This document shows, piece by piece, positions 1-9,393 of a DNA stretch of 64,000 bases (positions are counted from its first letter, which is position 1; every line of letters begins with the position of its first letter). Both the position numbers and the translations under genes were made by a program. The notes beneath the pieces were generated by a model, which saw nothing but the letters and a program-made list of their open reading frames with translations, did not search any database and was not told where the DNA came from. Origin of the DNA: Leishmania martiniquensis (Eukaryota > Euglenozoa > Kinetoplastea > Trypanosomatida > Trypanosomatidae); NCBI RefSeq assembly GCF_017916325.1, contig NC_090160.1, forward strand, positions 695,001 to 759,000, written 5' to 3'.

Positions 1-580
1 CCTCGTCCAGGTTCTGCAGCTTGCTACGAGCGAAGGGGCGGCCACCGTTGTAAAGGACCAGGGAGGTGATGTGGCTCAGCATCACATCGGAGGCAAGGCT
101 GTTCAGGGGGGCGAGGGTGACCCTATGGTCGATGTGCTTCAGCGTGCGATCTGCGGGGTCCTCGAAGACGACCGAAGCGGTCCACGTCACCTTCGGCGTC
201 GTCGCGTCCTCATGGGGCATTTCGCAATGCAGGTGAAGGCAGTGGCGGCCCTGGAAGATGACAGAAGGGGCGTTGCACCACAGCTGGTAGTCTTCCTCAG
301 TCAGGTCAGCACCAGGCTGCCCCGCCGAGTACCAGCCTATGAGGTCCTGCGTCGTGTAGCGGCGTTTGGCGGCGCGCCGGCGCGTCAGCTCGGCGCGGTG
401 AGCCTTTGTGTTTGGAACCTCCGTGTCCTTGTGCGTGTGCGGGATGAAGTCGGTGATGACGATCTCCTCCGCCCTGACCGTGCCGAGGATGTAGCCCGCC
501 GCGTACCTCTTGCGCTTGGCGTGCTCGACGATGAACGCCGCCGGGTACGGCGTCAGCTGGATCGAAACCTCGGAGGCCAT
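1..580 (-). CDS. EIF3F: Translation initiation factor eIF3 subunit F (MPN domain), 3' end cut by window
   Basis: Reading leftwards from the ATG at 578-580, an open frame of 193 codons runs off the left edge, so the C-terminus is missing. The N-terminus has the MPN-fold pattern: a short beta-strand around residues 5-18 (IQLTPYPAAFIVEHAKRK), a GYILGT strand, and after a basic insertion the QDLIGWYSAGQP segment typical of the MPN core. The metal-binding JAMM histidines (HxHx7SxxD) are absent, as in the non-catalytic MPN subunits eIF3f, eIF3h and Rpn8. The GWYSAG context and overall pattern fit eIF3f best. The role would be scaffolding in the eIF3 complex on the 40S ribosome in the cytosol. Another MPN- subunit is the main alternative. 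From memory, Leishmania eIF3f lies on chromosome 25 near PDH E1-beta, which agrees with this neighbourhood. Confidence 0.72.
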   Translation of the reverse strand, partial: MASEVSIQLTPYPAAFIVEHAKRKRYAAGYILGTVRAEEIVITDFIPHTHKDTEVPNTKAHRAELTRRRAAKRRYTTQDLIGWYSAGQPGADLTEEDYQLWCNAPSVIFQGRHCLHLHCEMPHEDATTPKVTWTASVVFEDPADRTLKHIDHRVTLAPLNSLASDVMLSHITSLVLYNGGRPFARSKLQNLDE

Positions 581-1716
581 GGCACTGGGCGTGTCTGGAG
601 AGTGGTTCTTGGGGAGCACTTACGTGTGCACGTGTCGGTCGCGCAGCGGAACCTTTTTGATGAGGTTCGGGAGGGATGGGGGTGGGGTGGGCAAAGGACG
701 CGTGGCTGGAGGTGTGAAACTGGTGTTGGGGCTCACAATCGGTATTGGAGGAAGAGGAGAAAGATATGCGGCAAAGGGTGCGTGGCACATGACGATAGAG
801 AGGTGCCCGTGAGGTGTGTGTGCGTGTGTGTGAAGGTGGCAGGCATGAAGGTAGGGAGTGAGCGAGTGCGGCACGGAGGAGGAGGAGGTGGGTGCTGGTG
901 GTGGTGGTGGTGGGGGACCGCGACGAGTCAAGCTCGGCCTTGCCCCATCCCTCTGCCTCCCCCCTTTTTTCTTTTCCGAACTCTGCCGCTTACAGCATTG
1001 CTGCGCACACAAGGTACTCCCCCCCATGTTCGTACAAAAAGGCTCCTCTCTGGGAAGCAGCGCTGGCACGCGCGTGCGTGCTTACACACATACGCACGAG
1101 AGGCTCAGTTCTTCTGTAATGCTGGATGCGTTTTCGCTTCTGTTTTCGTTGCTGCTCCGAGTCTACTACAGCTCGTGTACCGCTGCGTTACACACAGCCC
1201 TGGCATCCTCCAGGTGAGGAGGGACACACAGAGCACAAACGGCCCACATACAGACACAGACACAATCAACCCGACAGACCAACGCTTAAAGGAATGCGCG
1301 CAGCGGCAGGTAGTAGACACCACCCTCCACTTCTTCTGCTACTCCCCCATGCAGCTGCTGCCGCCGCAGCAGCCAGGCGTCCTTTCACAGGTCTTTCCCT
1401 ACACCGTTTATATATATATATATGCATATATCCCAACGCTATTCAAAGAGGAAAGGGGGTTATGGCAGACACGCACGCAAACGCACACATACGACCAGAA
1501 ACCCGGCTGCTCCTCTTCGCTGCCCACCCGCCATGGCTCCGCAGCTGACTGCGACAGGAAGCTGTAAGAAGAGGAGGGGGAGGAGGAAGGGGGGCAGCGG
1601 AAAGGACCAGAGGGACCTTGAAAGATCGCTGTTAACTTGTCTCTTCATGCCACCAGTTTCTTTGTGTGTGTGTGTGCGTTGGGTGGGTGCACTGCCGCCT
1701 CTTCTGCTGCTTGTGG
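581..1716. other. Intergenic spacer
   Basis: This 1.1-kb spacer has no credible gene. It contains a (GGT)n-type run near 893-914, a (TA)n tract at about 1408-1431, and GA-rich stretches. It should hold the 3' UTR of the 1717-2154 gene and the 5' UTR of the eIF3f gene. Long translations across it are simple-repeat artefacts. Confidence 0.6.
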
Positions 1717-2154
1717 CTAGTGGTGCGCACCAGCAGCACCGTTCTTGTGGTAGTAGTCCTTGCCGGGCAGGGGGTCACCCGGGGGCTGAATGATGGTGTC
1801 CTTAGGACCGTAGGCGGAGTAGAGCTTCTCTATATCCGTGAAGACACGGATGCGGAGCTGGTCCTGCGGCGACAGCTTGCGCACCTCCTCTAGCGACCCA
1901 CCCCAGCGTTGAATCATTGCCTTCTCGACATAGTCGGGCTCCAGCGAGTGATCGTTGTGGTAGCGGTGGACGAAGTAGATGAGGGGAACGCCGCATGCCC
2001 AAAAACGCATCTCGCCAGGGATCACCCACTGCAGGCAGCCGTTCCACGCGCGCTGGAAGTAGTAGTCACTGAAGGCACGTGCGGTCATCACGGGTCCGCT
2101 GAGGAAGCCCGGCGCGACGATGCGCTTGCTGCGGTAGGTCGAGAAGAGCACCAT
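1717..2154 (-). CDS. Small conserved protein, probable mitochondrial membrane protein
   Basis: A 145-residue protein starts at the ATG at 2152-2154. The N-terminal 30 residues are basic and hydroxylated (STYRSKR), consistent with a mitochondrial presequence. One hydrophobic stretch (FWACGVPLIYFVHRY, about residues 51-65) could cross a membrane once. The rest is soluble and charged, with a helical segment around 75-110 and a Gly/Pro/His-rich tail. Tyr, Trp and Phe are abundant, which is common in kinetoplastid-specific subunits of respiratory complexes and ATP synthase, but I cannot assign it to a known subunit. Codon composition and size look like a real conserved gene rather than a shadow frame. 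Function is unassigned; a respiratory-chain or ATP-synthase accessory role is only inference. Confidence 0.75.
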   Translation of the reverse strand: MVLFSTYRSKRIVAPGFLSGPVMTARAFSDYYFQRAWNGCLQWVIPGEMRFWACGVPLIYFVHRYHNDHSLEPDYVEKAMIQRWGGSLEEVRKLSPQDQLRIRVFTDIEKLYSAYGPKDTIIQPPGDPLPGKDYYHKNGAAGAHH

Positions 2155-3256
2155 GGTTCGCAGTCGTATGGTGTGGTCGGCGCTGGTAGGGAGGAAGGTT
2201 GCGCGTGTGTGTGTGAGAGAGAGAGGAAGGAGCCAGGCGTGCCCCCCTGTAGAGAGTTCTCTGGAAAGTTAGAGAGGCTGCCACGGCGCGGAGCCGAGGA
2301 TGTGAATGCGTGCACAGGATGAGAAGAGGACAGTAGAGAGCGAGGGAGGTGTGGGTTGGAAGCATACGACGCCGCCCGAGGGAAGGGGCCAAGCAATAGG
2401 GAAAAGAGAGAGCGCGTGGAAGTGGTGGTGGTGGTGATTGCCAGGTGCCGAGTCGACTTCACCGTCTCTTTTCCCTTACGCGCTACAATCATTCATGCGT
2501 GTGGGACCCCCCCTCCCCTTCCGCTTCGCCCAGCATACACGGCAGCGGCTGTCGAACAGGTTTACGCGTAGTAACGCACGTGTGCTCGAGTGCCGTGCTC
2601 CTGCGCCCTGCAGCCGCATATACATATTGATGCCATTGAAAGGGCTCTATGCGCCTCTACTGAGCGCCGTCGCGTTGGTGTGCGTATGTGCGCATGTGTT
2701 TGTATGTGTGTGCGTGAGGAGAGGAAAAAAAACGTGCATTGGGGGCCATTGACGTAGGCGGATGCCATTGATCAGAGGGACGAACCCCCGGGGGGAGAGG
2801 GCAGAGGGAGGGGTGCGCTGACGGAGGGTCTCCATAGGGGGTGGGGACACACCGTACCGCAGAGGGGAGAGCTCAAACCAACGCCGGCAGCTACCAGGGA
2901 AGATGCCGTGGCAGGAGGGGAGGGGTGGCGATGGTGGTGATTGCATGCGAAGCCGCGATAAAGAGAGGAAACAGCAGGAGCAGTCAGGCCTGTACATCGA
3001 CGGATCGTGTGGCGTCTCCTCCCTCTTCCTATTTGCGCCACTCCCCATGGGACGGCGCGTACGTCAGAGCTGGCGAGCACAGGGGAGGGGGCGCGTGGAG
3101 AGAGACGTGTGTGTGTGATGGAGGTGGATAGAACTGCCCCCCTCCTCCCTCCGCTCGCACCGCTTGAGAAAGCAGATCCGAAAGCGCGCACTCTTTCACT
3201 TCCCGCATCTCCTTCACAGCCATCCACACAGATGTGGGCCCTGCCATCGCTCCCAC
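2155..3256. other. Intergenic spacer
   Basis: This 1.1-kb spacer has no supported gene. It contains GA-rich and TG-rich tracts (for example 2694-2722) and a C-rich block near 2506-2520. It should hold the 3' UTR of the DGAT2-type gene and the 5' UTR of the small membrane protein gene. Confidence 0.6.
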
Positions 3257-5050
3257 TCACTGCATGATGCGCAGCCCCGTCGACTCCAAGTCGTAGATGC
3301 CGCGATGGTCGTTGTAAAGCTTGCGGAGACGCTCGATATACCTGCCTTGCCACGCCTCCAGATCTTCTATTGTCGGGTTGGGAATGCGTGGCACCTCCAG
3401 GGGCTCCCCGACCACCACCACGATTGGGCGGCGGTGCGGCAGCAGTCCATAGCTAAAGTTGAAGAAGCCGCGACCGCGCACTAACGGGACAACGAAGCCG
3501 ACGTACTGCCGGCACAGTGCCATGAGGTACCGTATCCACGGCTCGCTGGCCAGTTCCGGCACACCGTACACGTTGTTCTCGCCGAAGCCGTAGACCGGCA
3601 CGAGAGGCGTCCCCTCCTGCAGCGCGATTTTGATGAAGCCCTTGCGCTTGAGTAGGAGCAAGTCGTTGCTGTTCGGCTTTGCCATGAGCGATTCCTCCGC
3701 CCCGCCTACGACCAGCATGATGCTCTGCCCGGGGCCGGACCGGAGCGTCTTGCGGATGCAGGATGCACTGGCGTCACCGCAGCCCCCCCAAATCGCCAGT
3801 TGGCGCCATAGGGGCACGTACAGGTTGACCGCGAGGGTCTGCAGGTGGATCGTAAGTCCGCTGAGCAGCTTCGGTAGGTCGTTCTGGTCGAGCCCGAAGT
3901 TGACGATGGCGCCAAACGAGTGGATGCCGTGCGGGTGGTAGACGAAAAAGTAGTTGCGCTCCCTGTGGAAGCGACGCCGCACCGGCTCGGCAATGACGAG
4001 ACGTACAGGGAAGTAGTCGCCGTAATACCGCCAGAAGAAGAGACGCGTGAACCATAAGCGCTTGGACTGCGGGTGCTTAGGCCGTCCAAAGGTGAAGATC
4101 CACCCAACGTACAGCACAACGAGGGGCGCCGTGTAGCGCGAGAGCAGGAGCAGTCCTATGACGGCGAGGCAGATGGGGATGCCGGTGAAGAAGGTGAATA
4201 AAGATACGACAAGTGACTGCAGCCGCCGCTCGCTGGGGGTGTGAAGAACGCTGCGCCACGAGAAGCACGCGCCGTACGCGCCAAAGGAGGTGGAGGATGG
4301 GGTCTTGGCAACATACTGCTCCAATGCGGTGAGTAGCCTGTTGGCTGCTACGGCATTCGGGCTGTACTCCTGCTTTTCTTCTGTGGGCGGCGAAATCCCT
4401 GCTGCCTCCACCGCTGACGTTGCCGTTGGGCCGTCAATGGGCGCGCTCTCTGGGACATCCCGTGGCTCCTCTGCAGCAGTGCTGGCTGTCGTGGACGGTG
4501 TGTGCTGCTCACGCAGGGAAGGTGTGGCAGGTGCTGAGAAGCAAGCTCTCGCGCTCCCGGGCGCAGCTGCTTCGTCGCGATAGCACTGCCCCTCGCCGAC
4601 AGCGAAGAGGTAGGCCAGGCGGATACGTTGCACCTCTGTGCTCGCGATGTACCGGCCGCGCTGCTGCAGCTGCTGCAGCTGCCGGATAGCGTCAAGAATC
4701 TTGTCGAGCTGCTCCTCGACTTCCTGCCTGGAGGCAGGTGGGCGCGCGTGTGTGAGCGGCGGCTCATCGGCGCGACAGCCTACCTTGCCGGCACGGCTGC
4801 TGCTGCTGCGGCTACGCGAGTGTGGCACACCAGAGCGACGGGCCGACGCCTCGTTGGCCAGAAAGCGAAAAGAGGAGATGGTGGAGGTGACCTGCGCCAC
4901 CAAGGAGCGCCCGCTTACGTTGATCTCCCCCTCTGGGGTGGCTGCGGCTGTTGTGACATCTTGTGCCGGTAGCGATGGCGAAGGCAGCGATTTTGGCTGC
5001 GGAGGTGCCGAAGCATTCACCTTCGGTTGCTGTAGTGGTGCACTGTCCAT
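3257..5050 (-). CDS. Diacylglycerol O-acyltransferase, DGAT2/MGAT family
   Basis: Starting at the ATG at 5048-5050 gives 597 residues; upstream in-frame sequence looks like UTR. The C-terminal 320 residues carry DGAT2-family hallmarks: a paired hydrophobic segment (about 278-322) that would form the ER membrane hairpin, FVYHPHG at about 370-375 with the catalytic His-Pro-His-Gly motif, the KRKGFIKIAL block (about 468-477), VPVYGFGENNVYG (about 484-496), and the RGRGFFNFSYG...VVVGEPLEVP end block. The enzyme would transfer acyl-CoA to diacylglycerol (or a related alcohol) to make triacylglycerol at the ER. The first 275 residues are unusual for the family: low-complexity Ser/Pro/Ala sequence plus a short Gln-rich helix (about 110-130). 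Substrate could instead be monoacylglycerol or a wax alcohol, because the family motifs do not separate these. Confidence 0.88.
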   Translation of the reverse strand: MDSAPLQQPKVNASAPPQPKSLPSPSLPAQDVTTAAATPEGEINVSGRSLVAQVTSTISSFRFLANEASARRSGVPHSRSRSSSSRAGKVGCRADEPPLTHARPPASRQEVEEQLDKILDAIRQLQQLQQRGRYIASTEVQRIRLAYLFAVGEGQCYRDEAAAPGSARACFSAPATPSLREQHTPSTTASTAAEEPRDVPESAPIDGPTATSAVEAAGISPPTEEKQEYSPNAVAANRLLTALEQYVAKTPSSTSFGAYGACFSWRSVLHTPSERRLQSLVVSLFTFFTGIPICLAVIGLLLLSRYTAPLVVLYVGWIFTFGRPKHPQSKRLWFTRLFFWRYYGDYFPVRLVIAEPVRRRFHRERNYFFVYHPHGIHSFGAIVNFGLDQNDLPKLLSGLTIHLQTLAVNLYVPLWRQLAIWGGCGDASASCIRKTLRSGPGQSIMLVVGGAEESLMAKPNSNDLLLLKRKGFIKIALQEGTPLVPVYGFGENNVYGVPELASEPWIRYLMALCRQYVGFVVPLVRGRGFFNFSYGLLPHRRPIVVVVGEPLEVPRIPNPTIEDLEAWQGRYIERLRKLYNDHRGIYDLESTGLRIMQ

Positions 5051-6242
5051 GGCCGATGCTAGCTGGGGGTGTTGGTGGCGGCGGCCGACAAGGAAGGCGC
5101 CGAGGAGTGTGAGAAGGGACGATGGTCCTCGCGAGACGGGGCACGTCAGAAGAGGAGGACGTGGTGGTGGTGCTGGGGCAAGAACGAAGGGTATCGCGCA
5201 AGCGTCCTCACCCATGCTCACAGCAACCGAGACGAGAGAGGGGGAGCGAAGAGCACACAGAGAAGACACGCGAAGATCGAACAGTGGTGCGCCACCACTT
5301 CCCCTCTTCTTCCCCGTCTCTCGATCCTACAGCGACACGCACAGGGGGAAGGTTTGGCGAAGTTGGTGAGTGACTGAGTGGCGCGCGCGCGCACACGCAC
5401 TGGCAGGCAGACGGCGATGCTAATCAGCCTAAGAGAAGCAGAAAAGTGTTGAAGACGAATGTGAGCGGGGGGCGAATGGGAGCCGAAGGGCAAGAGGTGT
5501 ACCGAGGGAGCAGATCGTTTTGAGCGTGGAGAGAAGGGGAAGGAGGGGAGGCCGTGATAGGAAAGAACGTTCGCATGCTTGTACGGCGCTTTCGGGGGGA
5601 GGGAGCGGGGGCCGGCGCCGTGAAGTGCGGGAAAGGGAGGAAGAGAGAGAGGGCGGAAGACGACGACGTATGCAACAGGAGCACCGTCGCTCATGAGCAA
5701 CAAAGGCAATGAGTGAATGAGGTCGGAGTGGAAGACGAAGGAGTCGGGAGAGGGTGCAAAAATGTGCGCCTCGTGGCGCACTAGGGAGCACACAGTTAGA
5801 CATACCCCTTCACGTAGCCGCCGGCTTAGCGTGACCCTTTCTCGCCGACGGATAGGCTCGCTCTCCTCAGCGGTGTCTCACCTCACCTCAACCCTGCAGG
5901 CCGCTTTCATTGTGGTGGTGGTGACGGCGGCAGCTCGATCCGCCACCACCCTGTCTCAGCGCATTTCCTGTGAGGTTTTAGATGGAGAGGTGTGCGCGTG
6001 TGGAAGAGAAAGAGCAGCGGTAGAGAGGCGCCCTCAACGCGTTATTCACTCGCTTGCGCGAACGACAGCGAGGTAAACCAAACACTGCCGTCACTGCGGT
6101 GGCGCCATCAGACAAACGCAACAAAAGGTGCTCAAGCGCCACATGATCATCAGAGCGGTGGCGATGAAGGGAACAACGCAGCCGACGCTGTGCTTAGAGG
6201 GGGAGATGGAGATAGAGAGAATGCGAGAGCAGCGGCGCACCT
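5051..6242. other. Intergenic spacer
   Basis: This 1.2-kb spacer contains GA-rich tracts, a (GC)n cluster near 5381-5394 and a GTGG-rich stretch near 5912-5925. It has no supported gene. It should contain the uL24m 3' UTR and the 5' leader of the acyltransferase gene. Confidence 0.6.
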
Positions 6243-7634
6243 TCACATCTGGCTCTGCTTCGGCGGGCCGGTGTAGACATGGTCCTCACCTGAGTCTCCA
6301 TCTTTCTCGTCAAGATCGAGGTCATCGTCGTCTCCGCCTCCGCTCAAGCTGCCCTCCATCGTTGAATCGTCTGCCATCGTGTCGTCCGCTTCAGCACTGG
6401 CGTCCGCAAGGAGGTGCTCAGCGCGGTGATTCGCCTCTGCCGCCTGCGCCTGCGCCGCTGCCTCGGCTTCGTGGGCCGCTTCTTCATCTTCCAGCACCGC
6501 CACGTACGAGTCGATCATGCACTGCCACCACGCCGGCATGTCTGGCGCCGTCCCGCGGCTGTGAAGCTGCTGCTCTGACAAGAGCACCTCGGCAACGACC
6601 TTATCGACTGTGATGGTGCTCTTGACAGCGTCCTCTCCGGCGCCAGTGGCCTGCACAGGTTCCGTCGCCGCTGCTACTGTCTTCGAGGTAGCCCCAGCCA
6701 CGGCACTGTGCCCCGCTACGGCAGCCACCGCCGCCAGTTTCTCGGTCGCGCGCACCAGCACATCCCTCTGGAAGGCCTGCATGTCCTGCGCGTTACGCAC
6801 CTGCAGGGGCTTGTGATACTCATATGACTTCCGCAGCGAGTCCACGAAGTACTTTTCCATTGCCTGCAGCCGACGCTCCACCAGCAGCGGCATCTCCTTC
6901 AGCCGATCGTATGTGTCTTCGTCGGCGTCCTCTATGGCGGTGTCCTTGAGCGGGTCTCCCACCGCTACATCCTCCTCTGGCGCCGGGATCGGCAGCAGCG
7001 CCCCGCTCTCCAACGAGATGCGTCGCTCCTCTGCTTCACCGGTCTCTTTGTTGCGCACCTTCACGATGTCGAGGTGGCACAGCTGATTCGTGGACGGGTC
7101 CACATGGCGGACGCGGAGCACGCTAATGGGGTGCTCGCGCTGCACGACTTGCTCCGGCCGCGTCTCGCTCGCCGGGATGACGACATCCCGCACGTTGACG
7201 TTCTGCACGAGAATTTCGTTTTTGTACTTGACGACGGCAATGATGGTGCCACGCTGGCCGGCCCCCTCGCCGGAGATCACTTCGACCGTGTCGCCAGGGT
7301 ACCACACCCACGGCCGGATTTCATAGTTCGGCGCGAAGTACGGGTAGCGGCCGGCGATCTGCGTCTTTTGGTGCGCCTCCAGATCGCGCGCAATCCACTG
7401 GTTGTGGTACGTGTGGTCTTGATAGAAGTCGCGCTCTCTGGGATGGCGGATAGACTCGAGCAGTTCGAGCCGCTCGCGGTCACGAAGGTCGACCTTCTCA
7501 TCCGTGTAGATGCCCTTGAGAAGGCCCGGCTTCACCGCGGGGCGGCGGAGGAGGTTAGGGCTCACATTGTATGCCTTCAGCACCCTCTCCGGGCGCTTGT
7601 AGAAGCGCGACCTGGTGCGGTACCGTGCGTACAT
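6243..7634 (-). CDS. uL24m: Mitochondrial large-subunit ribosomal protein uL24m (KOW domain)
   Basis: The ATG at 7632-7634 gives 463 residues. It opens with a strongly basic presequence-like stretch (MYARYRTRSRFYKRPERV), as expected for a mitoribosomal protein. Residues about 110-190 form an L24/KOW domain: WYPGDTVEVISGEGAGQRG is the canonical KOW signature, followed by the strands IIAVVKYKNEILVQNVNV and a region matching the L24 assembly domain. A long C-terminal extension (about 215-463) has no bacterial counterpart, is Ala/Glu-rich and helical, and ends in an acidic run (DDDDLDLDEKDGDSGED); such extensions are usual in trypanosomatid mitoribosomes. uL24 binds 23S-type rRNA early in large-subunit assembly. 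In-frame sequence upstream of 7634 is rich in His-Thr repeats and treated as 5' UTR. Confidence 0.88.
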   Translation of the reverse strand: MYARYRTRSRFYKRPERVLKAYNVSPNLLRRPAVKPGLLKGIYTDEKVDLRDRERLELLESIRHPRERDFYQDHTYHNQWIARDLEAHQKTQIAGRYPYFAPNYEIRPWVWYPGDTVEVISGEGAGQRGTIIAVVKYKNEILVQNVNVRDVVIPASETRPEQVVQREHPISVLRVRHVDPSTNQLCHLDIVKVRNKETGEAEERRISLESGALLPIPAPEEDVAVGDPLKDTAIEDADEDTYDRLKEMPLLVERRLQAMEKYFVDSLRKSYEYHKPLQVRNAQDMQAFQRDVLVRATEKLAAVAAVAGHSAVAGATSKTVAAATEPVQATGAGEDAVKSTITVDKVVAEVLLSEQQLHSRGTAPDMPAWWQCMIDSYVAVLEDEEAAHEAEAAAQAQAAEANHRAEHLLADASAEADDTMADDSTMEGSLSGGGDDDDLDLDEKDGDSGEDHVYTGPPKQSQM

Positions 7635-8294
7635 CTGCGCGTGCGCGTGGACGATGCCGAGTGGTGTAAAGGCGCCAAACGCAGAACTGTGTGTGCGCTT
7701 GCACGCAGCCCATACCCGAGAGGCGAGAGGAGGAAGAGGAGAGTGTGCGTGGGAAAGGTTTAGTGGGTTGTAAGGCACATCACACGCGAAAAAAAAATAT
7801 ATATCGACCTGTGCGCGCGTGGGTGGAGTTGGCTGAGGTGGGACGGGTGAAGAAGCACCCGAGGTGCCGTGCAGGCGAAAAGAGGGGAGCTCACCCTCCT
7901 TCGCGCGGCCACGACCGTCTCGGCGCATCGTGAGAGAAGCAGCCTGCGTATTGGCGAGGTTGCACAAGCGCGCAAACATTCCTCTGCGTGTGTGTGTGTG
8001 TGTATGTGAGGGTGGCAGCGGCTTGCACACACACACAGACACAAAGGGCCCCTCAGCTCAGCGCTTCCACAGAGTCGCGCGACTCAGCATCGACATGAGC
8101 GTTCTCGAGCGATGCCATTTGTGCGCCATTATCCCCACGCGCTTTGCATGTCTTTCCGTGTCTGTGTGTGCTCTGAGAGGGACTTGCTTCGCTCTTGACC
8201 AAGTTCGGCGCGGCAGCAGGGGGGAGGGCGGGCGTGATGTCATACCTGCCCTGCGCCGTTGCGTACAAGTGGCACGCGCTCCTTCACTGGCTAG
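7635..8294. other. Intergenic spacer
   Basis: This 0.66-kb spacer holds an A-run followed by TATATAT at about 7790-7804 and a (TG)n run near 7985-8004. There is no supported gene. It contains the 5' leader of uL24m and the 3' UTR of the twin Cx9C gene. Confidence 0.6.
7698..7699 (-). promoter_or_regulatory. Predicted spliced-leader acceptor AG for the uL24m gene
   Basis: On the minus strand a pyrimidine-rich tract (complement of about 7719-7760) is followed by its first AG here, about 63 nt before the ATG. Use of this site would remove an upstream out-of-frame ATG. Confidence 0.45.
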
Positions 8295-8555
8295 CTACCA
8301 AACCTTCCACCAGGGCTTCTTCTTGGTCGCCAAGTAGTTCTCCATGCAGAGCATGTACCCCCGCAGCTCTGGTTGGCAGTGCTGCAGCGACGCCTTGGCC
8401 GTCGTCACATCATGGTCGTCTCTCATGACTGCGTGTTCTTCAAAGCAGCGGAAGAAGGCGTCCGTCTGCGTGGTGCACTGCTTGCAGGACGTGGGAAAGT
8501 ACGGAGGCAGCTTTGTGATGGGCTTCTCGCTCGCCGGTGGCGGTGCCTCCGTCAT
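8295..8555 (-). CDS. Twin Cx9C (CHCH-type) mitochondrial intermembrane-space protein
   Basis: The first true ATG (8553-8555) gives 86 residues. Cysteines fall at 24, 27, 37, 60 and 70, so C27-x9-C37 and C60-x9-C70 make two antiparallel helices with the twin Cx9C pattern. Proteins of this class are imported into the mitochondrial intermembrane space and oxidatively folded by the Erv1 (in kinetoplastids Mia40-independent) disulphide relay. Many act in cytochrome c oxidase assembly or as small respiratory subunits. The extra Cys24 and the Trp-rich C-terminus (KKKPWWKVW) do not let me pick a family member such as CMC1, COX17, COX19 or COX23. An (AT)-rich patch lies about 35 nt upstream. Confidence 0.82.
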   Translation of the reverse strand: MTEAPPPASEKPITKLPPYFPTSCKQCTTQTDAFFRCFEEHAVMRDDHDVTTAKASLQHCQPELRGYMLCMENYLATKKKPWWKVW

Positions 8556-9393
8556 CGCTAGAGCCACTGCTTGCGTAGTTGCAGGGGGGGGTATATATAT
8601 TGCTTCTCGCGCTTCCAGGGAGGAGAGAGGGGTGGTGGAGGAGTGAGGAAGCGGCTCATAGCGGGTGGTGAAGGCGAGAAACCTAGTCGAGTGTATCGGC
8701 AGGGTTGAAATCGACGCTGCGGAACAGGAGCAGCTAATCTAGCACTGCGGCGGGCACACCTATGCGCACGTAAACGCAAGCACGACAACTACCGGACGCG
8801 GATGTTGAAGAGGAGGAAAGCGCACGCAGCAGCGGAAGCAGTGAGCATTGTACTCGTTGAGGCACTTGTGATGCACCGCTGCATCGACTGCTGCTCAGTT
8901 GTCCGACCTTTGCCTTTGTTCTGTTCGCCGGCCCTGCTGCTTGTTGCGTCACCAGATGGCCATGACAGGCTGCCTCATTACGAAATGAATGGGGCACCAC
9001 CGCATCCAAATCTGCACAGAACCTCTTCGCAGTCGCCTTTCCTCCCCCCTCTCTCTCTCCTCCGACACGCGCATACGCGCAGCACACCGAAAAGCGCACC
9101 AGATGCAGTACGCGGTGTATGGCAGGGATAAGGGGGGGTAGGGGTCGGTGGGGACGAGAGAGGATGGCCAACAGACACACACACACACACACACACATGC
9201 ACAGAGAGAGAGGGAAACAGAAATACGGCGCACCCACGCTCGACGATGCAGCGCACGACTTGCATTGCCACCACTAGCACAATGCCGCCTCCACTTGATT
9301 CTCCGGTGAAGTGCTGCCTCAGCCTCGTTCATTTCTGCCTCCACACCTCTACGACCCACCTCCCTCCGTTTCTGTCCCCTTGGGCCACCCCCC
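8556..9393. other. Intergenic spacer
   Basis: This 0.84-kb spacer contains GTATATATAT at about 8591-8600 and a long (CA)n run at about 9173-9197. There is no supported gene. It spans the EF-P-like gene's 3' UTR and the Cx9C gene's leader. Confidence 0.6.

Noticed and set aside
71..1567. A 498-codon frame on the plus strand over the eIF3f gene and the next spacer
   Set aside because: It is antisense to a gene with MPN motifs and continues into GGT, CA and TA repeats, giving poly-Trp, poly-Gly and CVCVCV runs. No conserved motif is present.
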